This document shows, piece by piece, positions 40,635-50,521 of a stretch of 64,000 bases of DNA. Positions within the stretch are counted from its first letter, which is position 1, and every line of letters begins with the position of its first letter. This stretch comes from DASPPM01 sp052143835 (lineage in GTDB: Bacteria; Pseudomonadota; Alphaproteobacteria; JACZXZ01). Under the pieces are notes generated by a model. It was not told the DNA's origin and did no database searches. It saw only the letters and a list, made by a program, of their open reading frames with translations. Position numbers and translations under genes: made by a program. The DNA lies in contig JBKQRV010000020.1 of NCBI GenBank assembly GCA_052143835.1, forward strand, positions 1 to 64,000. Direction: 5' to 3'.

Positions 40635-40652
40635 CGGCGGCAGGGGCGCACG

Positions 40653-42140
40653 ATGAGCCTTCCGCAGCACGGCGTCGACCCAGGGGGACCGGCGGAGGTG
40701 ACGCGCGAGGCCACGGGGAGGCGGCTCCTCATCGCCGTGATCGCCCTCTTCCTCGGCATCGCCTTCGTGGCGACCGCGCTGGTCAGCTTCCTGGTCTCGA
40801 AGCACGAGCTGCGCGAATCGATCATCTCCGAGGAGCTGCCGCTCACCTCCGATACGATCTATTCGGAAATCCAGCGCGAGCTGGTGCAGCCAATCTTCAT
40901 CTCCTCGACCATGGCGAACGACACGTTCCTGCGCGACTGGGTGCTCGCGGGCGAGCATGACGTCGGCCAGATGACCAAGTATCTCAACGAGATCAAGACG
41001 AAATACGGCGCCTTCACCGCCTTTTTCGTCTCCGAGCGCACGCGGAAATACTACTATGCCGACGGCATCCTGAAGACGGTGTCGGAAAGCGAGCCGCGCG
41101 ACGTCTGGTACTTCCGCGTACGCCAGATGGCGGAAGACTACGAGCTCAACGTCGATCTCGACATGGCGCACCGCGACGCGCTCACGATTTTCATCAACTA
41201 TCGTGTCTACGACTACGACCATCGCTTCATCGGCGCGGCGGGCGTGGGCCTCACCGTGAATGCGGTACGCCAGCTCATCGAGCGCCTCCAGCAGCGTTAT
41301 GGCCGGCTGATCTATTTCGTCAACGGCCAGGGCCGGATCATGCTGTCGGGCGTGGGCGAGGACGAGGGCGACATTCGCAAGACCGCGGGATTGGCCGCGG
41401 TCGCGGATGCTGCGCTCAACGGCACGGGCGGCTCCTTCGAATACGTGCGAGGCGGGCAGACGCACCTTCTGAACGTCCGCTTCATTCCGGAGCTTCACTG
41501 GTACGTCTTCGTCGAGAAGGTGGAGGATGAGGCGCTCGCTGGCATCCGCCGCGCGCTCTATGCCAACCTGGCCGTTGCTCTTTTCGTCACCACCATCGTG
41601 GTGGTGGTCCTGGCTTTGACCATCCGCCGCTTCCAGAGCCGCCTCGAAAGCATGGCGACGACGGACAAGCTGACCGGGCTCACCAACCGCCAAGCTTACG
41701 ACATCCTCATGCGCCAGGCGGCGAAGGAGGCGCGGCGGGCGGGAGAGCCGCTCTGCCTCATCATGGCGGACATCGACCACTTCAAGGAGATCAACGACCG
41801 CTTCGGGCATCTGCGCGGCGATGGTGTCCTCAAGTCGGTGGCCGGTACCGCGCTTCAGGGATTGCGCGACTCGGACATCGCCTGCCGCTGGGGCGGGGAG
41901 GAGTTCCTCATTTTGCTGCGGAAATGCAATCTGGAGAATGCGCAGATCCTCGCTGAGCGCATCCGCGGCCAGGTGGAGAAAACGCCGGTCGAAGTCGACG
42001 GCGAGGCGCCCAAGGTGACGGTGAGCCTCGGCGTCGCCGAGCTTGCCGACGCCGAGGACGAGGACAAGCTGCTCTCCCGCACCGACCATGCCCTCTACCG
42101 GGCGAAGCGCGAAGGACGCAACCGCGTCGTCCTCGGCTGA
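40653..42140 (+). CDS. Membrane diguanylate cyclase with extracytoplasmic sensor (dCache-like)
   Basis: A 495-residue protein. A helix at about 25-48 (LLIAVIALFLGIAFVATALV), a periplasmic sensor of about 250 residues, a second helix near 305-328 (LAVALFVTTIVVVVLAL), then a GGDEF domain. The active site is RWGGEEFLILL, preceded by ADIDHFKEINDRFGHLRGDG, so it should make c-di-GMP. No RxxD inhibitory site is obvious directly before GGEEF. It starts 18 bp after the aldolase-like gene and may be in the same transcript. Confidence 0.92.
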   Translation: MSLPQHGVDPGGPAEVTREATGRRLLIAVIALFLGIAFVATALVSFLVSKHELRESIISEELPLTSDTIYSEIQRELVQPIFISSTMANDTFLRDWVLAGEHDVGQMTKYLNEIKTKYGAFTAFFVSERTRKYYYADGILKTVSESEPRDVWYFRVRQMAEDYELNVDLDMAHRDALTIFINYRVYDYDHRFIGAAGVGLTVNAVRQLIERLQQRYGRLIYFVNGQGRIMLSGVGEDEGDIRKTAGLAAVADAALNGTGGSFEYVRGGQTHLLNVRFIPELHWYVFVEKVEDEALAGIRRALYANLAVALFVTTIVVVVLALTIRRFQSRLESMATTDKLTGLTNRQAYDILMRQAAKEARRAGEPLCLIMADIDHFKEINDRFGHLRGDGVLKSVAGTALQGLRDSDIACRWGGEEFLILLRKCNLENAQILAERIRGQVEKTPVEVDGEAPKVTVSLGVAELADAEDEDKLLSRTDHALYRAKREGRNRVVLG

Positions 42141-42142
42141 GG

Positions 42143-43066
42143 CTAGGCGGAGCTCTCGGCGGCTGCCGCACGGGAGACGAAGAGTCCCCGCAGCGCCTCG
42201 CGCACGGCACGGCCCTCGGCCAAGTCCCAGCAATTGACGATGGCGAGCCGGAAGCCGCCCGGCGGCATGGCGTGTTGCTCCGGCTCGCCCTCTTGCTCGA
42301 AGGTGATCTGGATCGAGGAGATGCCGGGGCGCTCGAGGAGACGGTCGACCGCCGCGTGATCGATCGACCAGCGCACGCCGTGAGAGCCGAACAGCACGAC
42401 GCTGTAGCCCTCGCGCCGCTCATCGGCGAAGCGCCACCGCTTTTGCGCATAGAGCTCGATGACCGCCGCGAGCCAGCCGGGCCCGTTGAGGTCGAGCCAC
42501 TGCTCGGCCATGCGCAGGTGGCACTCGATGATGCGCCCGCCGATGGTTTCGAAATTGACCACGCCGGTAAAGCCGCCGAGATGGCGTCCGACCCAGGTGC
42601 CGAGATAGCTCTCCAGCACCGGATCGGGCTCGGCATGCACGGTCCAATAATCGAAGGTGCCTTCGGGGCCGGGCTTTCCCGTGGTGTGGCGCCACCAGAC
42701 GGGAGCGCCGTCGAGGAGCGCCGCATCGCTCGAGACATGCGGGCCAGTGAGAAAGGGCATCCACATATGTCCGGGCTCGTGCGCCGCCAGATACTCCTCC
42801 TCGCGCTCGACGAGGCGCCCGCCCATGCCCATGCCCTTCATGTTGTAGATGGGCTTGGAGAACACCGGATAGCTCTCCGGCAGCGTGCCGTGCGGCCCGT
42901 GCGGCAGGCCTTGGGTCTCGCAGATGAGGAGCTTGTTGTAGACCCAGCGATGGGCGGGATAGAGTTGCCAGGCGCTGGCGTCGTCGATCGGGATGACGAC
43001 CCCTTCCGGAGTCGGATGATCGGCGAAATATTGCGCGCGCCAGGGGTCGAGACCGGGATAGGGCAT
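42143..43066 (-). CDS. Conserved hypothetical protein, possible ATP-grasp fold
   Basis: A 307-residue soluble protein with blocks HRWVYNKLLICETQGLPHGP, YPVFSKPIYNMKGMGMGG, EPGHMWMPFLTGPHVSSD, GTFDYWTVHAEPDPVLESYL and FTGVVNFETIGGRIIECHLR. The order of a Lys-containing strand, a Gly/Met-rich loop and a late acidic NFETIGG..E segment recalls ATP-grasp enzymes (metal-binding Glu/Asn near the end), and similar uncharacterised proteins occur in alphaproteobacteria. Fold call is tentative. Function unknown. It ends 3 bp from the diguanylate cyclase stop (convergent) and is divergent from the thioesterase. Confidence 0.6.
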   Translation of the reverse strand: MPYPGLDPWRAQYFADHPTPEGVVIPIDDASAWQLYPAHRWVYNKLLICETQGLPHGPHGTLPESYPVFSKPIYNMKGMGMGGRLVEREEEYLAAHEPGHMWMPFLTGPHVSSDAALLDGAPVWWRHTTGKPGPEGTFDYWTVHAEPDPVLESYLGTWVGRHLGGFTGVVNFETIGGRIIECHLRMAEQWLDLNGPGWLAAVIELYAQKRWRFADERREGYSVVLFGSHGVRWSIDHAAVDRLLERPGISSIQITFEQEGEPEQHAMPPGGFRLAIVNCWDLAEGRAVREALRGLFVSRAAAAESSA

Positions 43067-43116
43067 GGCGCCATCGTGGCAGATCGCGCGCTGCCGCGAA
43101 AGGAGGGAGGGCTCTC

Positions 43117-43566
43117 ATGGGCGAATGGATCGAGACCTTCAAGGGTGCGGTGCTCGCCTCCGAGTATGACTCCGAGTCCCACATGAACTCCCAGATCTAC
43201 GTCGCGCGCTTCGACCAGGCCACGTGGTTCCTCTTGAGCTCGATCGGCATCACGCCGCGCTCGATGAAGCGGGCCGGCCGCCGCATCGCGGTCGTGCGCC
43301 AGAGCTATCAGTTCCTCAAGGAGCTCAAGGGCGGCGAGCTCGTCCTCGTACAAAGCGGCTTCGTCGCGGTCGGCCGCAAGTTCTTCCGCTTCCTTCACCG
43401 CATGCTCGATGCCGAGACGGGCCAGCTCGTCGCCACCAGCGATTCGACGGCGGTTGAGGCGAGCCTCGTCTCGGGCAAGTCGGCCGCCCTCCCCTCGGCC
43501 CAGCGCAAGCTCGCCGAGGCGCGGCTCGTCACCGCAAACGTCGCGGAGTCCTCGGGGCTGAGCTAG
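43117..43566 (+). CDS. Acyl-CoA thioesterase (hotdog, 4HBT type)
   Basis: A 149-residue single hotdog-domain protein. EYDSESHMNSQIYVARFDQA carries the conserved D-x-x-x-H-M-N pattern, where the catalytic Asp is usually replaced or shifted in subtypes. RIAVVRQSYQFLKELKGGEL is the long helix-strand part. ATG at 43117 follows AGGAGGG. Hydrolysis of a short or aromatic acyl-CoA is likely. Substrate unknown. Confidence 0.85.
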   Translation: MGEWIETFKGAVLASEYDSESHMNSQIYVARFDQATWFLLSSIGITPRSMKRAGRRIAVVRQSYQFLKELKGGELVLVQSGFVAVGRKFFRFLHRMLDAETGQLVATSDSTAVEASLVSGKSAALPSAQRKLAEARLVTANVAESSGLS

Positions 43567-43604
43567 CGCGCCCGTCCCGGAATTCACGACATCAGCTAAA
43601 CACT

Positions 43605-43707
43605 CGTCATTGCGAGGCGCCGAAGGGCGCCGAAGCAATCCAGAGAGAGCTTTGCACCACGCACGCTGCCCCGGCGTACGCCGGGGTTCGCTGCGCTCGC
43701 AATGACG
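43605..43707. repeat. Palindromic intergenic repeat, family I, copy C (long form)
   Basis: Starts CGTCATTGCGAGGCGCCGAA and ends CTCGCAATGACG, exact inverses. It contains the same 18-bp perfect palindrome as copy B (43669-43686). Placed between the thioesterase and bluB genes, whose transcripts converge, where a long hairpin could act as a bidirectional terminator. Confidence 0.85.
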
Positions 43708-43737
43708 GATAACTTCCGGTGAGGCGAGCTTTCGGGC

Positions 43738-44376
43738 TTAGCGCCGCAGGATGAAATTCTCCACGGGCCGCCGCTCCTCCCATCCCACGCGCTCGAGTGC
43801 GGGGACGTCGTCGTCGCTCTGGGCGTAGCCGATGCAGAGATAGCCGATGAAGCGCCACTCGGGCGGGACCTCGAGGAGGGCTGCGATGCGGGCGGGATCG
43901 AGGATCGAGACCCAGCCGAGGCCGAGGCCGAGCGCGCGCGCGGCAAGCCACATGGTGTGGATCGCCATCACCGCGGAATATTCGATGCTCTCCGGCATGG
44001 TGCGCTGGCCGAGCGCTTGTCCTTGCGTGGTGGAGCGATCCGCGAAAACGGCGAGCTGCAGCGGCGCAGCGTCGAGCCCCTCGAGCTTGAGCGTCGCGTA
44101 GAGCTTGGCCCGCTCGCCCGCGTAAGACGCGAGCGCTGCGGCGTTGCATTCCGCGAAATTCTCGCGCACGGCGCGGCGGCGCGCCGGGTCGGCGACGACC
44201 ACGAAGCGCCACGGCTGCGAAAGGCCGACCGAAGGTGCCAGCGTCGCGAGCTCGATGAGGTGCTCGAGCGTGCCCTCGGGCGGCACGGTCTTCTGAAAGC
44301 GCCGCACGTCGCGCCGCCAGACGAGAAGCTCGCGCAGGCGGGAGCGGAAGGCTTCGTCGAATTTCGGCGCCGTCAC
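43738..44376 (-). CDS. bluB: 5,6-dimethylbenzimidazole synthase
   Basis: A 212-residue flavin-destructase of the nitroreductase fold. It breaks FMNH2 with oxygen to form DMB, the lower ligand of vitamin B12. RRDVRRFQ near the N-terminus, LATLAPSVGLSQPWRFVVV, and GLGLGWVSILDPARIAALL are BluB blocks that separate it from ordinary nitroreductases. GTG start at 44376. First of the cobalamin genes in this window, but separated from them by thiC. It supplies DMB to CobT. Confidence 0.92.
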   Translation of the reverse strand: MTAPKFDEAFRSRLRELLVWRRDVRRFQKTVPPEGTLEHLIELATLAPSVGLSQPWRFVVVADPARRRAVRENFAECNAAALASYAGERAKLYATLKLEGLDAAPLQLAVFADRSTTQGQALGQRTMPESIEYSAVMAIHTMWLAARALGLGLGWVSILDPARIAALLEVPPEWRFIGYLCIGYAQSDDDVPALERVGWEERRPVENFILRR

Positions 44377-44380
44377 TTGC

Positions 44381-44505
44381 CACCCCCCACCCTAACCCTC
44401 CCCCTCAAGGGGGGAGGGGATTTATCTTGCTGTGACAAGCGACATTTCACCTCCCCCCTTGAGGGGGAGGTCGACCGAGGCTGCAAGCCGCGGGCGGGGG
44501 GGGTG
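44381..44505. repeat. C/G-rich palindromic intergenic repeat, family III, copy B
   Basis: Left arm CACCCCCCACCCTAACCCTC then CCCCTCAAGGGGGGAGGGG. Right arm CCTCCCCCCTTGAGGGGGAGG then an extension to GCGGGCGGGGGGGGTGAG. Similar to the copy at 36979-37077 in sequence and dyad layout, though the arms are less symmetrical. Lies in the 160-bp gap upstream of bluB and downstream of thiC. Confidence 0.75.
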
Positions 44506-44536
44506 AGGGAGCGCATCGACGAATCCGGAAACGACC

Positions 44537-46390
<1,854 letters not shown>

Positions 46391-46482
46391 CTGGATCTCC
46401 TACGCACGGTAGACGGCAGGGAGATCCGGGAGTGGAGCGGCTCGGGTGCTCGTGCTGGGACCGCGCTCGCGGTCGCTTTCCT

Positions 46483-46602
46483 TGTCCCTCCGCCGGCATG
46501 ACCCGGATCAGGTTCTAAGGGTTCCCACGTTGCGCCCGCTTGGCCTAGCCGCACGATCGAGAGCGCCGTTGGTATCTCAGCCCCTTACCGGGGCACCCCT
46601 CG
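46483..46602 (-). promoter_or_regulatory. TPP riboswitch (THI element) upstream of thiC
   Basis: On the minus strand the leader has GAGGGGTGCCCCGGTAAGG then GGCTGAGATACC (the CUGAGA pyrimidine-sensing core) and, after a variable stem, GAACCCTTAGAACCTGATCC with GGGTCATGCCGGCGGAGGGA (the pyrophosphate-sensing helix). These are the conserved THI-box segments in correct order. It ends about 90 nt before the thiC start, leaving space for an expression platform that hides the ribosome binding site when TPP is bound. Confidence 0.93.
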
Positions 46603-46677
46603 GAATAAGTAAAGGTGCACCCGGAGATGGCAAAGGTCAAGGCCACGATGCGCGGGTCATGCCCGGCCGGCGCCCGC

Positions 46678-47658
46678 TCAGAGCCGGCTCAAGAGCGCGA
46701 GCGCGGCCACCATGAGCCACAGAAGCCCGCAGGCGGCGCGGTAGAGGCCGAGGGCCGCACGAATATCGCGGGGCCCGGCCGCAGCGCGACCGTCGCCCAT
46801 CCAGGCGTCCTCGACGCGCGCGCGCTCATAGACGCGCGGGCCGGCGAGTCGCAAGCCGAGTGCTCCCGCCATTGCGGCCTCGGGCCAGCCGGCATTGGGC
46901 GAGCGGTGCTTAGCACCATCGCGCCACACGGCCCGGCAGGCGGCAACACCCTCGGCCTGCGGCAAGAGGAAGGCGGCAGCCGCGAGCAGAGCCGCTGCGA
47001 GCCGGGAGGCCGGCAGATTGACGAGATCGTCGAGCCGCGCCGAGGCCCAGCCGAAGGCGCGATGGTGCTGAGTGAGATGGCCGAGCATGCTGTCCGCCGT
47101 GTTGATCGCCTTGTAGACGACGATCCCCGGAAGGCCGCAAAGCGCGCACCACAGCGCGGGTGCCACGACAGCGTCCGAGAAATTCTCGGCGAGGCTCTCG
47201 ATGGCGGCCCGCGCGACGCCGGCCTCATCGAGCGATTCCGGATCGCGGCCGACGATTTGCGCGACGGCGCGGCGCGCCGAGGCGAGCCCGCCCTCCTCGA
47301 GCGCAGCCGCCACAGCCGCGACATGGTCGAAGAGACTGCGCTGCGCGAGCAGGCTTGCGGCGAGGATCCCCTCGAGGAGCCAGCCGAAGGGAAGCGCGTG
47401 CGCGCCCCTGACGATGGCAAATGCCAACGCCCCCGAGAGGAGAAGGAGCAAGGCCAGGCCCGCCGCCCCCAGCGCCCGCCGCACGGCCTCGCGGTCGGCC
47501 GCCCGGTTGAGGTGCGCATCGAGGCGCTCGATCAGGAGGCCCATCCATACGACCGGATGGCGCAAGGTGCGAAAGAGCGCCTGCGGATAGCCGAAGGCCG
47601 CCTCGAGTGCCAGCGCCAGCAGCAGAATCTGGAAGTTACGCGGGTCGAGAAGCGCCAT
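46678..47658 (-). CDS. cbiB: Adenosylcobinamide-phosphate synthase
   Basis: A 326-residue integral membrane protein (CbiB, CobD in the aerobic naming) that attaches aminopropanol phosphate to adenosylcobyric acid. N-terminal LLALALEAAFGYPQALFRTL, RHPVVWMGLLIERLDAHLN, and the central EASLAENFSDAVVAPALWCA-type block (IESLAENFSDAVVAPALWCA) with KAINTADSMLGH are diagnostic. Several hydrophobic helices. ATG at 47658 with AAGGGG upstream. Divergent from cobC with a 62-bp gap. Confidence 0.95.
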   Translation of the reverse strand: MALLDPRNFQILLLALALEAAFGYPQALFRTLRHPVVWMGLLIERLDAHLNRAADREAVRRALGAAGLALLLLLSGALAFAIVRGAHALPFGWLLEGILAASLLAQRSLFDHVAAVAAALEEGGLASARRAVAQIVGRDPESLDEAGVARAAIESLAENFSDAVVAPALWCALCGLPGIVVYKAINTADSMLGHLTQHHRAFGWASARLDDLVNLPASRLAAALLAAAAFLLPQAEGVAACRAVWRDGAKHRSPNAGWPEAAMAGALGLRLAGPRVYERARVEDAWMGDGRAAAGPRDIRAALGLYRAACGLLWLMVAALALLSRL

Positions 47659-47720
47659 TTTCCCCTTCGTATCGCAACCGCCATGCTACACTTAAGCGAG
47701 CCTTGATCACGATCCTCACG

Positions 47721-48797
47721 ATGTCCGACAAAGAACGCTCGATCTCTCCCTCCGGCAACCCCCCACTCCCCGCCCATGGCGGCGACTTGGCGCGCGTCGC
47801 CGAAGCTCGGGGCGCATTCGCGGGCGCCTGGCTCGACCTGAGCACGGGCATCAATCCGTGGCCTTATCCGGTCGAAAGCCTGCCCGCGTCGCTCTGGGCG
47901 CGGCTGCCCGGCGAGCGGCTCGACGAGCGCCTGCGCACGGCCGCTCAGCGCTACTACGGGGCGCCGCACCCGGACTGCGTGGCGCCGGCACCGGGCTCGC
48001 AGGCGCTCATCCAATGGCTGCCGCGCCTCCGTGCCTCAGCGCGCGTCGCCGTGCTCGGCCCGACCTACAGCGAGCATGCCGCGCAATGGTCGGCGGCGGG
48101 CCATAAGGTCGAGACCTGGGGCGAGCTCGCGGCACTCGCGGAAAGCGGCCCTGACGTAGCGGTTGTCGCCAATCCCAACAACCCGGACGGCCGCCGCCTT
48201 GCGCCGGCGTCGCTCCTCGCACTCGCCGAGCGGCTTGCGGCGCGCGGCGGCTGGCTCGTGGTCGACGAGGCCTTCGCCGATGTGACGCCCGAGCTGAGCC
48301 TCGCGCGCGAGGTCATGCGTCCGGGTCTCATCCTCTTGCGCTCGTTCGGCAAGTTCTTCGGGCTCGCCGGCCTGCGCCTCGGCTTAGCACTCGCGGCCCC
48401 CCCTCTGGCAAAGCGCCTGCGCGAGGCCCTCGGCCCGTGGGCGGTAAGCGGGCCTGCCTTGTGGATCGCGAGCGCTGCCTTCGCCGATGAGGGTTGGGCC
48501 CGGCTTTCGCGCGCGCGACTGGCGGAGGCCGCACTGCAACTCGAGGCGGTGCTCGCGGCGGCCGGCCTCGCCGTCCTCGGCGGCACCGATCTCTATCGCC
48601 TCGCCGCGAGCCCGCGCGCCGGGGAGATTTATGCCATGCTTCTGCGCCACGGCATCTACGCGCGCCGCTTCGCCGAGGAGCCGACGTGGCTGCGCTTCGG
48701 CCTGCCGCCGGACGCGCACGCCTTCCGCCGCCTTGCGGAAGCCCTTGGCGCACCAGAACCGACCCCCCTCCTCCCTGCCGAGGCCGCGCATGAGTGA
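47721..48797 (+). CDS. cobC: Threonine-phosphate decarboxylase (CobC)
   Basis: A 358-residue PLP aminotransferase-fold enzyme making (R)-1-amino-2-propanol phosphate for the nucleotide loop, the partner of CbiB. HGGDLARVAEARG near the start, DLSTGINPWPYPV, VVANPNNPDGRRL, VDEAFADVTPE and the PLP-lysine region RSFGKFFGLAGLRLG. ATG at 47721; an upstream in-frame extension is unlikely. It overlaps cobT by 8 bp (48790-48797), so the two are translationally coupled. Confidence 0.93.
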   Translation: MSDKERSISPSGNPPLPAHGGDLARVAEARGAFAGAWLDLSTGINPWPYPVESLPASLWARLPGERLDERLRTAAQRYYGAPHPDCVAPAPGSQALIQWLPRLRASARVAVLGPTYSEHAAQWSAAGHKVETWGELAALAESGPDVAVVANPNNPDGRRLAPASLLALAERLAARGGWLVVDEAFADVTPELSLAREVMRPGLILLRSFGKFFGLAGLRLGLALAAPPLAKRLREALGPWAVSGPALWIASAAFADEGWARLSRARLAEAALQLEAVLAAAGLAVLGGTDLYRLAASPRAGEIYAMLLRHGIYARRFAEEPTWLRFGLPPDAHAFRRLAEALGAPEPTPLLPAEAAHE

Positions 48798-49827
48798 CAC
48801 GACCGCACCGCCGATCGAGATTTCGACGCTCGCCGATTTTCGCGGCCGCGTTCTTGCCTTTGCGGCACCCGATGCGGCGGCGGCGGAGGCCGCGCGCGCG
48901 CGCGAAGCGCAGCTCACCAAGCCGGCCGGCGCGCTCGGCCGCCTCGAGGAGCTGGCGATCTGGCTCTCGGCCTGGCAAGGGCGCCACCCGCCGAGCCTCG
49001 AGCGCCCGCTCTGCCTCGTCTTCGCCGGCAATCACGGCGTCGTCGCGCGCGGCGTGTCGGCCTATCCGGGCGCCGTCACCCGCCAGATGGTGGCGAACTT
49101 CGCGGCGGGCGGGGCCGCGATCAACCAGCTGTGCAAGGCCTTCGGTGCTGCACTCGAGGTGATCGCCCTCGAGCTCGAGCGCCCGACGGCGGATTTCACC
49201 GCCGCGCCGGCGATGAGCGAGGCCGAGTGTGCTGCGGCACTCGATGCCGGCTGGCGCGCCGTCAAGCCCGGACACGACGTGCTGCTGCTGGGCGAGATGG
49301 GGATCGGCAATACCACCGCGGCGGCGGCACTCGCAGCAGCGCTTTTCGGCGGCGACGGCGCCGATTGGGCCGGACCGGGGACCGGCCTCGATGGCGCGGG
49401 TGTCAAGCGCAAGGCCGCGGTCGTGGACGAAGGGCTCCGCCGCCATGGATCGGCACTCTCGGATCCGCTCGAGGCCTTGCGCCGCTTGGGCGGGCGCGAG
49501 CTCGCGGCCATCTGCGGCGCCGTCGCGGCGGCACGGACCGCGGCCATCCCCGTCATCCTCGACGGTTTCGTCGCCTGCGCTGCCGCAGCCCCGCTCGCGA
49601 AGCTCGCACCGACGGCACTCGACCATTGCATAGCCGGCCATGTTTCGGCCGAGCCGGGGCACGCGCGCCTTCTCTCAGCACTCGGCAAGGTCCCGCTCCT
49701 CTCCCTCGGCATGCGTCTCGGCGAGGCCTCGGGTGCGGCCTTGGCGCTCGGCGTCCTCAGGGGTGCCGTCGCCACCCATTGCGGCATGGCGACCTTCGCC
49801 GAGGCCGGCGTGAGCGGGAAGATATAG
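48790..49827 (+). CDS. cobT: Nicotinate-nucleotide-dimethylbenzimidazole phosphoribosyltransferase
   Basis: A 345-residue CobT (CobU in aerobic naming) that activates DMB to alpha-ribazole phosphate. Conserved blocks: LTKPAGALGRLEELAIWL, VFAGNHGVVARGVSAYP, GGAAINQLCKAFGA, LLLGEMGIGNTTAAAA, GLDGAGVKRKAAVV and MRLGEASGAALAL, with the catalytic Glu near the C-terminus. ATG at 48790 inside the cobC end. It uses the product of BluB and is followed by a toxin-antitoxin pair rather than by cobS or cobU. Confidence 0.95.
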   Translation: MSDTTAPPIEISTLADFRGRVLAFAAPDAAAAEAARAREAQLTKPAGALGRLEELAIWLSAWQGRHPPSLERPLCLVFAGNHGVVARGVSAYPGAVTRQMVANFAAGGAAINQLCKAFGAALEVIALELERPTADFTAAPAMSEAECAAALDAGWRAVKPGHDVLLLGEMGIGNTTAAAALAAALFGGDGADWAGPGTGLDGAGVKRKAAVVDEGLRRHGSALSDPLEALRRLGGRELAAICGAVAAARTAAIPVILDGFVACAAAAPLAKLAPTALDHCIAGHVSAEPGHARLLSALGKVPLLSLGMRLGEASGAALALGVLRGAVATHCGMATFAEAGVSGKI

Positions 49828-49928
49828 ACTCCAATATCGGCAAACGCGCGGTACCGCCGCTCTAGATCGGCATTGAGTTCGACATCAAATGATGACAGAA
49901 TCGTGCCGGTTCGATCGGAGAGCGAAAC

Positions 49929-50126
49929 ATGCGCACAACCCTCGCACTTGATGACGAATTGCTCGCGAAGGCTCAAGCCTTCACCGGCCTGAAGGAGAAA
50001 TCCAGCTTGGTCCGCGAGGCGCTCAAGGCGTTGATCGAGCGTGAAAGCGCACGGCGGCTGGCGCGTTTGGGCGGAAGCGAGCCTGATCTGACGGCAGCCC
50101 CGCGGCGGCGCTCGAAGCCTCGATGA
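49929..50126 (+). CDS. vapB: VapB-type antitoxin
   Basis: A 65-residue antitoxin with an N-terminal ribbon-helix-helix domain (MRTTLALDDELLAKAQAFTG, then KSSLVREALKALIERESARR) and a basic tail that wraps the toxin. It overlaps vapC by 4 bp (ATGA). The 101-bp upstream gap after cobT should hold its autoregulated promoter, but no clear operator was made out. Confidence 0.88.
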   Translation: MRTTLALDDELLAKAQAFTGLKEKSSLVREALKALIERESARRLARLGGSEPDLTAAPRRRSKPR

Positions 50127-50491
50127 TCCTGGTCGATACTCCCGTATGGGTCGATCATCTGCGCGCCGACGACAAGAAGCTTGCCGGTCTCCTCGATGCC
50201 GGGCAGGTTCTGGCGCACCCCTTCGTGATTGGCGAGCTCGCCTTGGGCAATCTGCGACAACGCGATCTTGTTCTCGATGCGCTGAGAGACCTACCCCAGG
50301 CGACCGTCGCCACGGATCAGGAAATTCTGAATTTCATCGCTCGGAACACGCTGTTCGGGCTCGGCATCGGCTATGTCGACGCCCACCTCCTCGCGGCCGC
50401 CCGGCTAATGGCCGGTACCTCGCTGTGGACGCGGGATAAACGCCTGCATGACGCCGCCGAGCGCTTGGGCATGGCGGCGGCGTTTCCGTAA
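50123..50491 (+). CDS. vapC: VapC-type PIN-domain toxin
   Basis: A 122-residue PIN ribonuclease. Catalytic acids are visible: Asp in MILVDTPVWVDHLR, Glu in FVIGELALGNL, Asp in YVDAHLLAAA and Asp in LWTRDKRLHDAA, so it looks intact. It is expected to cut a tRNA or rRNA unless bound by VapB. The pair lies between two cobalamin transcription units (cobCT and the convergent cobBA), where it is functionally foreign. Confidence 0.9.
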   Translation: MILVDTPVWVDHLRADDKKLAGLLDAGQVLAHPFVIGELALGNLRQRDLVLDALRDLPQATVATDQEILNFIARNTLFGLGIGYVDAHLLAAARLMAGTSLWTRDKRLHDAAERLGMAAAFP

Positions 50492-50521
50492 CGAATAAAT
50501 GCGGGGGCGGGAACAAGGGAC

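Noticed and set aside
39144..42233. A 1029-codon open frame on the minus strand, antisense to the aldolase-like and diguanylate cyclase genes
   Set aside because: It is a by-product of strong third-position GC bias. Its translation lacks any domain, while the plus-strand genes have clear motifs.
47659..47720. Possible cobalamin riboswitch between cbiB and cobC, or upstream of bluB
   Set aside because: No B12-box sequence or room for the aptamer in the 62-bp gap. The bluB upstream region is filled by a palindromic repeat.
49062..49976. Minus-strand open frame antisense to cobT and the start of vapB
   Set aside because: Its first 60 residues look slightly protein-like, but most of the frame is antisense to cobT and no ribosome binding site or family was seen.
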